64,000 nt of DNA from Dasyornis broadbenti (GCA_013397935.1 VZRN01004391.1:717299-781298); one strand, 5' to 3'. Shown: positions 28,001 through 39,451, numbered from the stretch's first letter. The notes: generated by a model from the sequence alone, not told the origin. Program-made: numbers and translations.

Positions 28001-31000
28001 ATGTCATAGGATTTATGAACTACTTCTTTGAAGAGTATTGTATTCACTTACCGCTGTAAGTGGGTTTTTTTCTCCTCCTAAAAATACATTTACATGAAAA
28101 CATAATATGCTATAGCTCCAAGGACAAAAACATTTTTGCATCTAAATAAGCTGAAATAATTTAAGCAATCAGGTCTGCTATTTCTAAAAAGGAATGCACA
28201 AGGCAACAACGTTGCAAGACTGTTATTAAGTATTGCAAAGATAACATTAATAAAGTTACACAAAAATAGTTTTAAGTTCCATTGGAATCAACATGAGATG
28301 GATTTACCTGTCTAATTGAATCGGAAAGCTATATGAGGACAAAATATTTCAGAAATTCAGTGGTTTTTAACCAAACTTTTCTTTTTCAATGGAACTTAGA
28401 AAACATTTCCTGCACCAGCAAACTGATTTGCACGTAGAGGCAAAGGTGCTTATAACTGTTTTCCAACACAGTAAAATTCATACCTGTGAATTCTGGCATC
28501 TATTTCAACACCAACTTACATTTCATTGTGGAATATATTTGTTCATCTGTCTCGCCTAGCCCCAGCATAATGGAGGTTTTGGAAATGACGCCGGGCTGGA
28601 CCTCTTTGGCGTGTTTCAGCACACGGACAGACTGCTCAAAGTTGGCTCTGGGGTCGCGGACCTTCCTTTGCACATTTTCAGCACAAGGGGGAAAAACACA
28701 TGAAAGGGCACACAGAAGTTAGAGACGCCAGGAAAGGTGCTTTCTGCCAATTTCTACGGAGTGGCAGCATAATGCAGTTGGCCAGCGGCGATGGGACTGG
28801 CCCGGCTCAAGTGCCGCGGCCGGGCTGGGGCGCTCCGNGGCGCCGGCGCGCGCAAGGCAGGCCGGGAGCGCGGCCGCTCCGCATCCCGGCCCCGCTCTGC
28901 ATCCCGGGCCCTCATCCTGCACACCCAGAGCCGTTGCTCACCTCTGCAGTGCCGGCACCGTCTCCACGTTGTGGGCATACACATCCAGCCCCGACAAGGC
29001 GACTTTCTCCACTGCTTTAAGGTCCCCTCGAAAATCTGGAGTTAGGCATTCCACCAGGATTTTTGGATTCCTGAAAAGGACAGACAAAAGGAACACACCT
29101 CTGGGATTTTGTGTCACTGTTGCTAAAGAAACTCAAGATAGCAAAAACCCCCCAAACCCCATAACTAAACACATGACACTCTAATAAGTAAAGCAAAGTT
29201 AATTCAGGATAATTCTAAACCAATAGGTTTCTGCAAACACTTTTCTAACAACTTAAATTCGTGTTAAGTTAGCCTGCAACAAAGACACATTAAAAAAATC
29301 ATGTAAAAATAGTGCATGTGATGGTTTTAGAGACTGTTGGAATAGTTTTATATATATTATTCGGCTTTCGCTGTATTTCAACTCACATCAGTAAAATCAG
29401 GAATTGAACACGCAATGTTTTGTTTAAGATCATAGCTCCAAAATACACAGGAGGTATAATTCTGCTACTGGAATAGAAGATGCTGAGTCTAGAATCTAGC
29501 CTTGATGTCCAGGAGCCTGATTTCAGCTCAGAAAGGCAGGTGGGGAAAACTGCAGGAACCTCTCAAGTCGCAAGATACACTGGATAAAGACTTAAATGAG
29601 GTTATACAAATGAATTCTGCAGGCAGACAAGTGTGCTGTCGAATGGCATACAGGGCACTGACGTAGGGTGAAGGCAGCACAGTCAGGGAAAGCAGGAACG
29701 TACAATGACAGACTTGGAAATGGCCACTGAGGGAAAGTGAAAAGCAATTTGATCACTGCTGAATGAGAAACCAGACTCCTTCAGTCATGTGGTGACAAGA
29801 GTTACCTAAATGCCGTGTTTCAGCCCCAAGCTTCAGGAATGAACATAGCTCAGAAGAATGTATTCATTTCCTGGTAAACCAGCTGTCCATTCAAAGAAAG
29901 AATCCCATGCTTAGCTTTAAATAAGCCTGGGATGAATTGGAAATGCATTTGAATTCAAAATAGTTTGGGGCCCTTCTATGAGAAAGATGAAGAAAGGGAA
30001 AACAAAAGGGGCACAGACAGGCTAGAGGCAGACTTTTGCATTTGCATGGCCCCTGGAATAATCTAGCTAAAGAAGCTTTGACCTACATGCAGTACCACAT
30101 TCTAAAGTTTTAACAATGACAGTAATACATTAATAACATACCTTTCTTTCAGATGCAAGACTGTCTTTGCAAAGTGTTCCGCTCCACCATCAGGCATATC
30201 TAGAAGCATTTCAAATATTCAGTTAATCTTTCTGTTCAAGAAATGTATTAACTTATTAGCAAAGCCAAAAAAACCATCAGATTCAAACCTTAAATGCACA
30301 ATAATAAAGCAGTTAAACCCTAGTCTTATCTCACCACTTACGCCAAGGGTTTACAAAAGATATCCTACCAAGCCTCTGCACAAAGTCTGTGATCATCTAG
30401 GGCAGAGCTCAGATTTACCTGCCCCTAGGTTCCCAGTCTCCCTGAGCACAGAATGGCTTTACCTATTTATGGTTCTGGTCTGAGAAACAGTTATACAAAA
30501 AACTGAAAAGTATATATTAGGGCTCTTTTAAGCCCCTTTGAAGCCACCGGACTTTCCATCATACTAAACAGTTTTTACAACGGCTTTCCCCACCTATATG
30601 GTGTCACCACAAAGGAGCTACTGCAACCTTAGGAAAACGCAACTTTCAGTTTTGTTATATATATTCTAGGTTTAGTGTTTGGAAAGAAGTTCTGTAATGG
30701 TATAGTTTATGAATCCTTGTCTTTTTGCTATCCAAGTAATAGAACATGGTGTATATGCATGCACTTTGCTAAAAATTAGTTATAAAATACTTAGTATTGT
30801 AGTATTTATTGATGTTTAATAACAGTGTAATTTCTGTTGTATGTTACCAGACATGGAGAAATACTAAGAATATGTAGGAACTTTCCAAAGTTTCAGCACT
30901 GTTGACTCCTTTAAAACAGTCCTCCTGTGCCGATAAATGTTTATGGAGGGCTGTGTTTACCCCATGTAACACACGTGAGAGCTCAGAGAGGAGTGAAGAG

Positions 31001-34000
31001 TGCCAAGGTACGCACCGTCTCTGTCCACAGACGTCAGCACCACGTAGTCCAAGCCCCACTCCGCTATAGCCTTGGCTGTGTTGTAAGGCTCCTGCGGATC
31101 CAGCGGAGGGGGGTTTTTTGCAGTCTTTACTGAACAAAATCTGCAGCCTCTGGTGCACGTGTCACCCATCAGCTGGAATATGAAAGACATTCCTACCTTT
31201 ACACAGTACATATGACTGTTGCTCAGATGGGAAACAGCTGTATAAGCTACATCAGATAAATCCCAACACTAAGCAAAAATACTAGGACAGTGCTTTCCTC
31301 TAAATTTATTCTAATAATCTCACTTCACTACAGTAGAGATCCAACAACAGACTACAAACTGCTCAGATATTAACTGAACACTTAAGAAATGGTTAATTAC
31401 TTACCATAATAGTAGCTGTAGCTGTGGCATATTCCCCACCTCCCCAGCATTCTCCAATGTTGGGACAACGTGCTTCTTCACATACCTGAAGGTGAAAGGC
31501 TGTACTGTACCTGTATTTTTCCATATTATTTTTGAAAATAATTATTATTGATTGACTTTATAGTAGCCTACAAACAAAACATAATTTCTTCTGTGATAAA
31601 TGAGATTAAGAGTTCCCTGCCATTTTATACAGTCAGTAGAACAGACAGGAAGAGAATTGCTTCCTGACATCCACTACCATTCTTTTTCTATACTTCACAA
31701 CTGCAAAAACTCCTCAACCACATAACTGTCTTATTAATTACCACAGACTGTCATTAGCATTTTAAATTTAAGAATTAATAAAATGTTTGCGAAGTATGTG
31801 ATTCACTGAAGCAAAAACTTAGTGTTAAAAAAACAAAAAAGCCCCTCCATGCATTCCCACCACTTTTTACTGGAAAGTAAAATTCATGAAATCTGTACAG
31901 TTTCTTTTCATGCAAATCAAGTATGTAACTGAAATTGTGTGTGTTTCCATTAAAAACAGTTGCACATAGCATCTTCTGATCTCTGATGATGTAAGTAGTA
32001 AATCCTAGTATTTAAAATCACAGCAGGAAAAGCACCAATTTCCCCTTATTCTTCAGAGGTAGAATTCACAGTTAGCAAAAAACATCAGCACTGGGCTTGA
32101 TTTCAGCACTGACGATCATGCAAGACATGATTTCTACCTGTCCTCCACAGAAAAAAAAGTAAAAACTGCCTTATTTCTACAGGAACACTTGGCTGGTGCC
32201 AGATTTACCGTATGAAGATTTAAACTTCTCAAGGTGTTCTTTAGTTTATTGTAGTTCTTTCCCATGGGAATCTTTGTTTTCAGCCATGGAGGAAGATGCA
32301 GCCTGAATAACACCAAGCAAACATAAAGATTAATAAACTACTTACATGGTAAGTTTCATTAATTTCATAGATTCATTTTAATTTGTTACAGATCCCAACA
32401 AGGAAAGGTCCCTAGAAAACTGATGCAACTCAGCAATTAATGTTAACATCATTCATGGCCAGACCAGACTTCTCTTCTCTGTTCATCATCATTTCAACAC
32501 TCAAGCATAGGAATTGTTGTCATTGAAAGGTTTAAAACTGTTCACTGTTCCAGTGGGATTGAACAGTGCCAAACTGGAGACCGCAACAAGTAATGGCAGT
32601 GGATGTCACACAGCTATCACAAAGTCTGATCAAATTTATAACTGGAAATATGGGGGTTTAAACATTTTTTTAACTTAAGTCTTCATTTTTTGTTTTCTCT
32701 ACCAGTAGTGCTTTTTCAACACATTCACCTAGTGATGTGTATTTGTAATTTAATTACTGGCACTCAAGTGAGAAAATACCACCATGTCTCCACATTTTGT
32801 TATGGATTCGAAGTTAATGACATTTGTCCTTTTTCGAAAAATCATTAAATATGCAACACAGTAGGGAAGAATTTAATAAAGATACATAGTATACATTTTT
32901 TAGTTATTACTAAACATGCAGGATTGTGCAGGGAAGCAACTAAAGTTGTTTAAAATCACAATTACCTTTCTCCTTTCTCACGCTTTAAATTGCCTTTATA
33001 CTCAGCCCACATGCTCTTGTCTGACAGATCTCCAGACACAAAATCCTGTAAGTCTGGTCCATTTTGCAGGAACTCTTTTTTTTCCCCTGGCAAGGAACCT
33101 GATGTTCCATACTGGTTACATACATGGCTCCCTGACACCTAAAACAAGCAAAATTGTAATTTATTTAATAACAAACATGCTGGTATCATAAACTAAACAA
33201 CAACTTGCCCTTTTGCTGGTTAACGTAAGTTTTGTGTAAGCATTTTCCCAATGGCCTTTAAATTAAATGTATAATTCTCTTTTTATTTTAAGCCACGTGA
33301 AACAGACATATATCATAACACCACACTAAGTTACACAGTGTAATATAAAATCCGCCTGTACTCAGCACTGGTGAGGCACACCTCAAATCTTGTGTCCAGT
33401 TTTGAGCCCCTCAGTACAAGAAAGACATTGAGGTGCTGGAGCATGTCCAGAGAAGGGCAGTGAAGCTGATGAAGGTCTGGAGCACAAGGCTTATGAGGAG
33501 ACACTGAGGGAGCTGGCGATGCTTAGCCTTGAGAAAATGACGCTCAGGGGGGACCTTATCACTCTCTACAACTGCCCGAAAGGACATTGGAGCCTGGGAG
33601 TTGGCCTCTTCTTCCTGGCAACAAGTGACAGGATGAGAGCACATAGGGGAGGCTTAGCTTGGACATCAAGAGGAACTTCTTCCCAGAAAGGGTGATTAGC
33701 CACTGGAACGGGCTGCCCAAGGAGGTGGTGGAGCCACCGTCCCTGGAGGTGTTCAACGACGGCCTCGACGTGGCTTAGAGCCATGGTCTGGTTGACAAGG
33801 TGAGTTCGGTCACAGGTTGGGCTCGACCATCTCAGAGGTCTTTCCAACCTCAGTGACTGTGAAACAACATTGTGTGTGTTACTCCGGCATTTCAGGGCCG
33901 CAGGAAGCGGCGTTTCCATGGTTCCCGGCGGCTGCCGGGCGCTGTCCTGTGGGAGCGGAGCCGGGACTCGGTTTTCTGGGGGTGCGTGTGCCGGTGCGGG

Positions 34001-34266
34001 GCTGGGACGATCCTTCCCGGGCTCTGCCCGCAGCCATCCCGCGCTGTCCCGCGCCACCACCACAGATCTATCGGCACCGGCACCGCGGTGTGCCCCGCAG
34101 GGTTCTCCTCCTGCCGTGCTGTACCGTGCAATGCGCCCCGCCCGCCCGGGCCGTCCTGCTGCCGGAGATCCCCGGGGCACACGGCGCGACTCACCCGGCC
34201 CCACGGCAGCAGCAGCTCCCGGGCGGTGGCAGCCCCGCACGGGCCCCGCAGCAGCAGCAGCGACAT
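24978..34266 (-). CDS. LIAS: Lipoyl synthase, mitochondrial (11 exons, 381 aa)
   Basis: This radical-SAM enzyme inserts two sulfurs into octanoyl groups on lipoyl-dependent proteins in the mitochondrial matrix. Exons in transcript order (minus strand): 34195-34266, 32966-33138, 32209-32302, 31405-31485, 31016-31172, 30142-30199, 28942-29070, 28520-28665, 26815-26885, 25959-26070, 24978-25030. They total 1146 nt, giving 381 aa against 372 in human. The N-terminus (MSLLLLRGPCGAATARELLL) is rich in Leu, Ala and Arg, as expected of a mitochondrial presequence. The auxiliary Fe-S motif C115-X4-C120-X5-C126 is in exon 4. The radical-SAM C146-X3-C150-X2-C153 is in exon 5. The C-terminal RSSY (359-362), whose serine binds the auxiliary cluster, is in exon 10. 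I chose the ATG in GCCGCCATGT; an in-frame ATG five codons upstream (34279-34281) has a poorer context. The gene shares a divergent promoter with RPL9. Confidence 0.95.
25031..25958 (-). other. LIAS: LIAS intron 10
   Basis: The intron lies between a GTAAAT donor and a TTAATTAG acceptor on the minus strand. If it were retained, the frame would run about 11 more codons past Gly365 before a TAA. I see no other feature. Confidence 0.8.
26071..28519 (-). other. LIAS: LIAS introns 9 and 8
   Basis: Introns 26071-26814 and 26886-28519 flank exon 9, which encodes the LREADVDCLTLGQYMQPT block. The DNA between exons is unremarkable, with no recognised repeat or RNA gene. Confidence 0.75.
28666..28941 (-). 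other. LIAS: LIAS intron 7, short and CpG-rich
   Basis: This 276-bp intron has an isolated GC-rich core (about 28785-28925) with many CpG, unlike its AT-rich neighbours. It contains the only ambiguous base in the window (N at 28838). Donor (GTGAGC) and acceptor (GTGCAAAG) are intact. The GC-rich core could be a small internal CpG island or a sequence that is hard to read; see the findings. Confidence 0.75.
29071..31015 (-). other. LIAS: LIAS introns 6 and 5
   Basis: Introns 29071-30141 and 30200-31015 flank the 58-nt exon 6 (MPDGGAEHFAKTVLHLKE). I recognise nothing else inside them. Confidence 0.75.
31486..32965 (-). other. LIAS: LIAS introns 3 and 2
   Basis: Introns 31486-32208 and 32303-32965 flank exon 3 (LHLPPWLKTKIPMGKNYNKL). 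They are AT-rich and featureless to my reading. Confidence 0.75.
33345..33862 (+). mobile_element. CR1 LINE, 5'-truncated copy in LIAS intron 1
   Basis: About 515 bp matches the 3' part of avian CR1 in sense orientation. Blocks include CTCAGCACTGGTGAGGCACA, GTGTCCAGTTTTGAGCCCCT, GACATTGAGGTGCTGGAGCA, GTGCTGGAGCATGTCCAGAG, CTTATCACTCTCTACAACTG, CACTGGAACGGGCTGCCCAA and the terminal CTCAGAGGTCTTTCCAACCT. It covers the end of the reverse-transcriptase ORF and the 3' UTR. The frame is decayed and the copy is not functional. It sits about 330 bp from LIAS exon 1, at the edge of the promoter CpG island. Confidence 0.93.
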
Positions 34267-34335
34267 GGCGGCGCACCCCACGATCGATGCGCTCGGCTGC
34301 CTCGGCTACTCCTGCCTATCGGACGGCTCCCTCGG

Positions 34336-34350
34336 CGCGATGACGTCATG
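34336..34350. promoter_or_regulatory. cAMP-response element 1 (TGACGTCA)
   Basis: The palindrome TGACGTCA at 34341-34348 is a perfect ATF/CREB binding site. It lies in the 15-mer CGCGATGACGTCATG, which is repeated exactly 37 bp downstream. It sits between the LIAS and RPL9 starts. Binding is inferred from motif only. Confidence 0.75.
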
Positions 34351-34361
34351 GCTCCGGGAGG

Positions 34362-34373
34362 GAATACAAATAC
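34362..34373 (+). promoter_or_regulatory. RPL9: TATA-like element of RPL9
   Basis: AATACAAATACG is an AT-rich patch in a GC-rich promoter, about 25-30 bases before the TOP-type start of RPL9. Ribosomal protein promoters commonly have such degenerate TATA elements. Confidence 0.4.
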
Positions 34374-34387
34374 GCGATGACGTCATG
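34373..34387. promoter_or_regulatory. cAMP-response element 2 (TGACGTCA)
   Basis: A second perfect TGACGTCA (34378-34385) lies within an exact copy of the 15-mer around element 1. It ends roughly 9 bases before the presumed RPL9 start site, so it is a core-promoter element for RPL9 and proximal for LIAS. Confidence 0.75.
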
Positions 34388-34393
34388 CGCTGT

Positions 34394-34418
34394 CTCTTTT
34401 GGCGCTGCCCGCTGCGAG
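34394..34418 (+). other. RPL9: RPL9 non-coding exon 1 with 5' TOP
   Basis: The sequence CTCTTTTGGCGCTGCC begins with a C and a pyrimidine tract, the terminal oligopyrimidine start of ribosomal protein mRNAs that links translation to growth signalling. The exon ends GCGAG before donor GTGAGG. Coding begins one base into exon 2, so the 5' UTR is only about 26 nt. Confidence 0.75.
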
Positions 34419-34649
34419 GTGAGGCCGGGTTCCACCGGCGGGATCGCCCGGGATCTTCGGGATAATCCGGGATCATCCGCGCCGCGCGGCCCCCTAGCGC
34501 CGCGCCCGCGCGCGAGCAGACCCCTGGGGCGGTGCCGGGCCCCGCCGGCGCCTCCTGTCCCGCACCCCGCGCCAGGGGACCCCGAGACAGCTCCATACCG
34601 TCCAGGCCCCGTTGAGGCCGCCACGCTCCGCCCCGCTCCGGGCCCGGAC

Positions 34650-34671
34650 GGGGGGGGTCGGGGCGGGGAGC
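34650..34671 (+). other. G-rich tract in RPL9 intron 1
   Basis: A run of eight G is followed by TC, four G, C and four G on the coding strand. Four runs of at least three G can be drawn, so a G-quadruplex in DNA or nascent RNA is possible. This is a motif-level call only. Confidence 0.45.
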
Positions 34672-34788
34672 GGAGCCCGGCGGTGGCAGCGCGGGTGGGG
34701 GGTCGATTCGAGCGGGAGAGGAGCGGGCGGGGTCCCCGCGGGCCCAGAGCCGCAGGAGCCTCCAGCCTCTGCCGTTGTCTCCCGCAGG

Positions 34789-37700
34789 ATGAAGACCATC
34801 CTCAGCAACCAGACCGTGGACATCCCCGAGCAAGGTCAGTCTGCGCCGCGTTCGGGAGGCGGCCGGTGGTGCCGCCCCCGCAGCCCGTAACGCGTGTCCA
34901 ACTTTGGTTCGCAGTGGGAGTTTCGCTGAAGGGCCGGACGGTCATTGTGAAGGGGCCCCGAGGAACCTTGCGGAGGGATTTTAACCACATCAACGTGGAG
35001 TTGTCCCTTCTGGGAAAGAAGCACAAGAAGGTGAGTGCTGCACACGCCGTTTCGCTGCCCGGAGATGGAGGGGTCCTTTATAGTAGGCTCAAAAACTTCT
35101 TGGTGGTGTAGGAGAGTGACCGAAAATGTTCAGCTGCACGTGTGTTGTTGGGTTGGTTTTGTTTATTCCTTTGTTTTCTGAAAGAGGTTGGTCTGATGGA
35201 GGCATGGGGCTTACTCAGGCACTATGGGAGTCTTGCGGTTGTGTAATGTTGGAGTGAATGTGTTGATTACATTTTTCTGTAGTGGCAGTCAGTTACAGGG
35301 GAAGAGGTTGATCATTGTATGCTGCTCTATAAACTGGTTCGTTTAGAGAATAAAAATCAGTTTATTTGATTTCCAGAAATTGCAAGAAGTTACATCAGGA
35401 GAGCAGACGTTCTCTAAATAATGCATAATATTTTTATATTGTCTTAAAATGTATAAGAAAATACCAAGAGTGACTGATTTCAGGTACTTTTTTACAAAAA
35501 TCAAATATTTCATTAAAATAGGGGATCTACATACTGTTTCATGTAAGATGATTTTGCACAGGAGACTGACTTCAAAACAACGTGCTTAGCAATTGCCAAT
35601 TCATCCTTCAGTTTTAAGATTTCGTATTTATCTGCCCCAGCTCTTTTGAAGGTTTGTTAATGGCAAGAAAACAAATGTTTCTCACGTGTCTAAGGGTTAG
35701 GATTTAAAAGACAGGAGCCAGGTGGGCCTTTAATAGTCTGTCAAAGAAACAAAATAATTCTGTGCTTTTGTGGGCTTTAAATAGCTTAGCTGAACGTTTT
35801 GATCTTCATTTGTCACAGAATTATTTTGTTGCTAGTTTTAAGGTTTAGCTGAAACCTTTGTTAATTTGTTTTTTAATGCAGCTACGTGTTGACAAGTGGT
35901 GGGGTAACAGAAAGGAGCTGGCAACAGTTCGCACTATTTGCAGCCATGTACAGAACATGATCAAGGGGGTCACTCTGGTAAGTTGTATTTGGAAATAGGG
36001 TAGCTGTTTCAAAAATACTGCCATTTTTGTTGCAGTTTGTAGTGATAGCATTTTACTTCATGGAGAGTGTTTTTAAGCATCCAAGATGTAACTTTCTCCT
36101 TGTACGTGCTTTCTTGCATTTGCTGTCAAGCAAGTTATGCAGATGGAGAAAAACATGACTGCCTCTCGGTGCAGTGTTCTGCCCCTTTTTAAGAAGCTGT
36201 TGATATACCTTGGCTTTAGTTTCTCCTGTAAGGTTCATGCGTGTGTTCTACTTACCTCTTGGGCAGTAGTACTTCTGCTCTCAGTACCTGGTTCTATCCT
36301 GTATCCCAGGGCTTTCGCTACAAGATGAGGTCGGTGTACGCTCACTTCCCCATCAATGTAGTCATACAGGATAATGGCTCACTTGTGGAGATCCGAAACT
36401 TCTTGGGAGAGAAGTACATTCGCAGAGTGCGGATGAGGCCAGGTGAGCATTTCTGGAGATATATTCTGCCGGTTTTAACTAGGCTTTCCAAGCTGTTTTC
36501 TTGGGGCACTGCCACTGAGAATGGGAGATGCTGAATAATTGTTGGAGCAGCATTTCCTTGTCTGAATTTATGTAATTTTCTATGATACCTTTGCCACTGT
36601 TTAGATTTATTATTAATAATGCTTCTGTAACTTATTTTTAGTAGTGAGAGCTAGCTAATAACTAATTTGGAGTTAGTTCATGCAATACAAGGAGTCCAGG
36701 ATTTGCTTTCATCAGTGTGAGATCCTTACAGTGTTTATAGTTGGTAAACTGCAGGTGCTTAGTGTTTAGATTTGTGTTTCTGTTTTAAAAACATTATACA
36801 CAAACTAGTTTCATACAATAAATCTAGAAATTGCCATCTTACTAACTATTTTTACATCTTGCACACTTGGAGTTTCAGTCAAACGTCTAATGGAAGAGCA
36901 GGCACTTGATGGAGCAAGGAGGCAACAAAACATATAATGAACAGTTAATGTGAAGACTGTAGGAAAGATTTTTCATATCTATGTTTTTTTCTAATTCCAC
37001 TTCTGGTGAGGGTATGGGTAAGGATATTTAATGTGACTGATGACGCTTTGGGGTGACTTCAGAGGAATGCATCAGACTTGTCCCAAAACACTGGTAGATA
37101 AAGTGCAGAGTTACAGGATTTTTGATTTACTGTGGGATCTTAAGGGTGGGTGTTATAATTTAATTTCTTTAAATCAGCATTTACTGTTAGTGAAGGGCTG
37201 GCTTAAAAGCTGAGATTTGTTAATTAAGTAGATCAAACTGTAAAAACTTACGTTACTCTCCTTACAAATTCAAGTTTCTTATTAGACTCTCAAATGCCCT
37301 AATGTTACTCCTTGTGAGTATTCACAGCATTGCTAGCATAAACACAGTACATGACATGACAGAGCTCAGGTGGTTTTTAATGGCTTTTGAGGTGACTCCT
37401 GCTTTGTCTTAATGAGCACAAGCCTGTGGGAAATGGCACCACCTGGCTGACAGAGCCATGCTGGCAAAATCGCTGGCTTGTACACAGTGTTGGTGATTGA
37501 TGCTCTAATGTAATAATGGGTAAGCAGGAGTATCATTTCAGTAGCTTTCAATCCTAGAGCATGACTTGCACTAATCTGTAGATTTTGAAACTGTGTGAGG
37601 GAGGACAACCCTGGAGTGGATTTAAGGTACTCTGTTTAACAAAGTCGTAGAAGCTAATTATTGTCTTGAATGCTACTTTCTAGATCTGTAATCTGGGACA

Positions 37701-38430
37701 GAACATTAATATTGTCTTCTTTAATACACTGAATATCTTCAAAGTGGACTATGTGTTTTCCTTTCTGTAGGTGTTACCTGTGCAGTATCTCAAGCCCAGA
37801 AAGATGAGCTGATCCTTGAAGGGAATGACATTGAGTTGGTCTCCAATTCAGGTTTGTGAAAGTAGATGTGTGCAAGATTATATGCAAACTTTTATCTGAA
37901 GATGTCAGCTCAGCAAACTCTTTACCTTAAACCCTGAGGTAAATAACAGCCCAGAATTTTTTTGCTCTAGTCACTGTAATTGCTCTTCATAGTTCTTTAT
38001 GCTGTTTCTAAGCTTAAAGATGTTTTTTTACAAGTCCACAGAACCTAATTCTTCCAGTCAGTCCTTACTGACTTTCAGCACCAAATTTCTCAACTTTTCA
38101 GTTGTACATATGTGCAGTAATGAACTGTGATTGCCCCAAGTTGCCAAGACAAGCTCAAGTGAAATTCATCCCTTTTTCATTAGACGTGACAGGATTTCAA
38201 GTTGGTAATTCCTTTCTCCAGCTAACAGATCCATTTGTTAGTTGAAAGACTGGAACATAAACAAAGGCTACAAGTTGACTTGGACCTTTTGGCCTTGTAC
38301 TGATGGTCTGACTTTGTCTGCAGCTGCCTTGATCCAGCAAGCCACCACAGTCAAGAACAAGGATATCAGGAAATTCTTGGATGGTATCTATGTCTCCGAG
38401 AAAGGAACAGTACAGCAGGCAGATGAGTAA
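34789..38430 (+). CDS. RPL9: 60S ribosomal protein L9 (uL6), 192 aa
   Basis: This is a structural protein of the large ribosomal subunit (universal family uL6). Coding exons: 34789-34834, 34915-35030, 35882-35977, 36310-36442, 37771-37851, 38324-38430. They sum to 579 nt, giving 192 aa plus stop, the human length, with all introns GT..AG. The protein begins MKTILSNQTVDIPEQ and ends EKGTVQQADE. It contains the conserved LKGRTVIVKGPRGTLRRDF, RVDKWWGNRKELATVRT and MRSVYAHFPINVVI blocks. The main difference from mammals is residues 15-19 (QVGVS against NVDIT as recalled). The start is fixed by the acceptor CCCGCAG immediately before GATG. It is a single intact intron-containing copy and not a processed pseudogene. 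It diverges from LIAS and converges on KLB. Confidence 0.97.
35031..35881 (+). other. RPL9: RPL9 intron 3
   Basis: The intron runs from donor GTGAGTG to acceptor AATGCAG. I looked for intronic snoRNA box motifs, common in ribosomal protein genes, and saw no convincing C/D pair. Confidence 0.75.
36443..38323 (+). other. RPL9: RPL9 introns 5 and 6
   Basis: Introns 36443-37770 and 37852-38323 flank the 81-nt exon encoding TCAVSQAQKDELILEGND. No repeat or RNA gene is recognised. Confidence 0.75.
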
Positions 38431-39451
38431 AACTCATAGGTTGGTTTCTTAATGCACATTGTCCATCTTCTCTATAGAGACTGGGAATTGACAAGCTTTG
38501 TGTGCTTCAACACACCCATGGTTAAGCAAGTTCTCAACAGGGATGAAATTGTGTTTGTAAAAGGCATCATAAGGTCTATGATGAAGCTTGAATTTTGCTA
38601 GGTCTTTCAACAGCAGTTTTCGATCTATCATCAACTTGGCATTTTGCTACTGTATGGAGAAAACGTATCTCTCCAGTGCTGTACTGTGCACTGTCAATGC
38701 AAGCTGCAGTAGTGGCTGAGAATTTAAAATTAGCTGGCCTGGCCTGACAGACCAGTTTACAGCTGTTTACAGAGAAGACCTCAGAGCAGTGTTCCTCCTG
38801 GTTGGACACTGCTCTCACTAAAATAGTAGTCAGCACCCAATTTTATATATAAAGGTCTTCCAAGCAGTTTGGGTGTAAATGCTGGTAAACTGGTCAGTTT
38901 AACAAGGACAGCTATTTACATTGTCTGTGGGCATGTTACTGAAGTTGAGTACAAGGATTTTGGGATAATTTAGGAATTTTAACTGTTAAAGGAATTTAAT
39001 GCATTTCAGCTGTATGTGGTTCCATGCATTGTACAAAACACTTGCACAGGATGAGACAGTCTGACTTGCAATTAAATTCCATGTTGGGTGCCTGTGGAAC
39101 CTAAGCTTGAGGCAGGATATAGATTAAGTGAGTTTCATAAACCAACTTTTTTTTTAATCATCCAGGTACCAGACATTTGCAAGCCACTGAAAAAATAACT
39201 TTTATTGCTGTTCCAAGTTCCTTGAGAGATGGAACAACTTACTGCCTGCTTGTTGAACAATCATGAGCTGTTGTGTTTGAAGGCATCTTTAAGTAATCTT
39301 GTCTATATAAAATCAAGCAAACTCTGTGAGCTATTAATGTTAGTCTTGCATTAAAACCATCAGATAAATTAACATCAAATGGCTATACATTTTCAGTTTC
39401 ACATTTGCACTGCTAAAACCTTTCTAAAAGCTCTTAATATTTTATTTACAG

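Larger units (their letters stand above)
33880..34900. promoter_or_regulatory. CpG island with divergent LIAS/RPL9 promoter
   Basis: GC- and CpG-rich DNA spans LIAS exon 1 and the RPL9 start. Only about 130 bp separate the LIAS ATG (34266, minus) from the inferred RPL9 transcription start (about 34394, plus). Both genes must therefore share this interval as a bidirectional promoter. Two TGACGTCA sites lie within it. Confidence 0.85.

Noticed and set aside
34266..34281. Upstream in-frame ATG for LIAS (adds MGCAA)
   Set aside because: The downstream ATG has a near-perfect GCCGCC context and gives a typical mitochondrial presequence; the upstream one is less favourable, though not excluded.
33870..35111. 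Several long open frames of 157-244 codons in the LIAS/RPL9 promoter island
   Set aside because: GC-driven frames in all phases; only the parts matching LIAS exon 1 and RPL9 exons are supported.
37037..37100. Possible C/D-box snoRNA in RPL9 intron 5 (TGATGAC)
   Set aside because: The base before the C box is not a purine, no CTGA D box follows at the right distance, and no terminal stem is visible.
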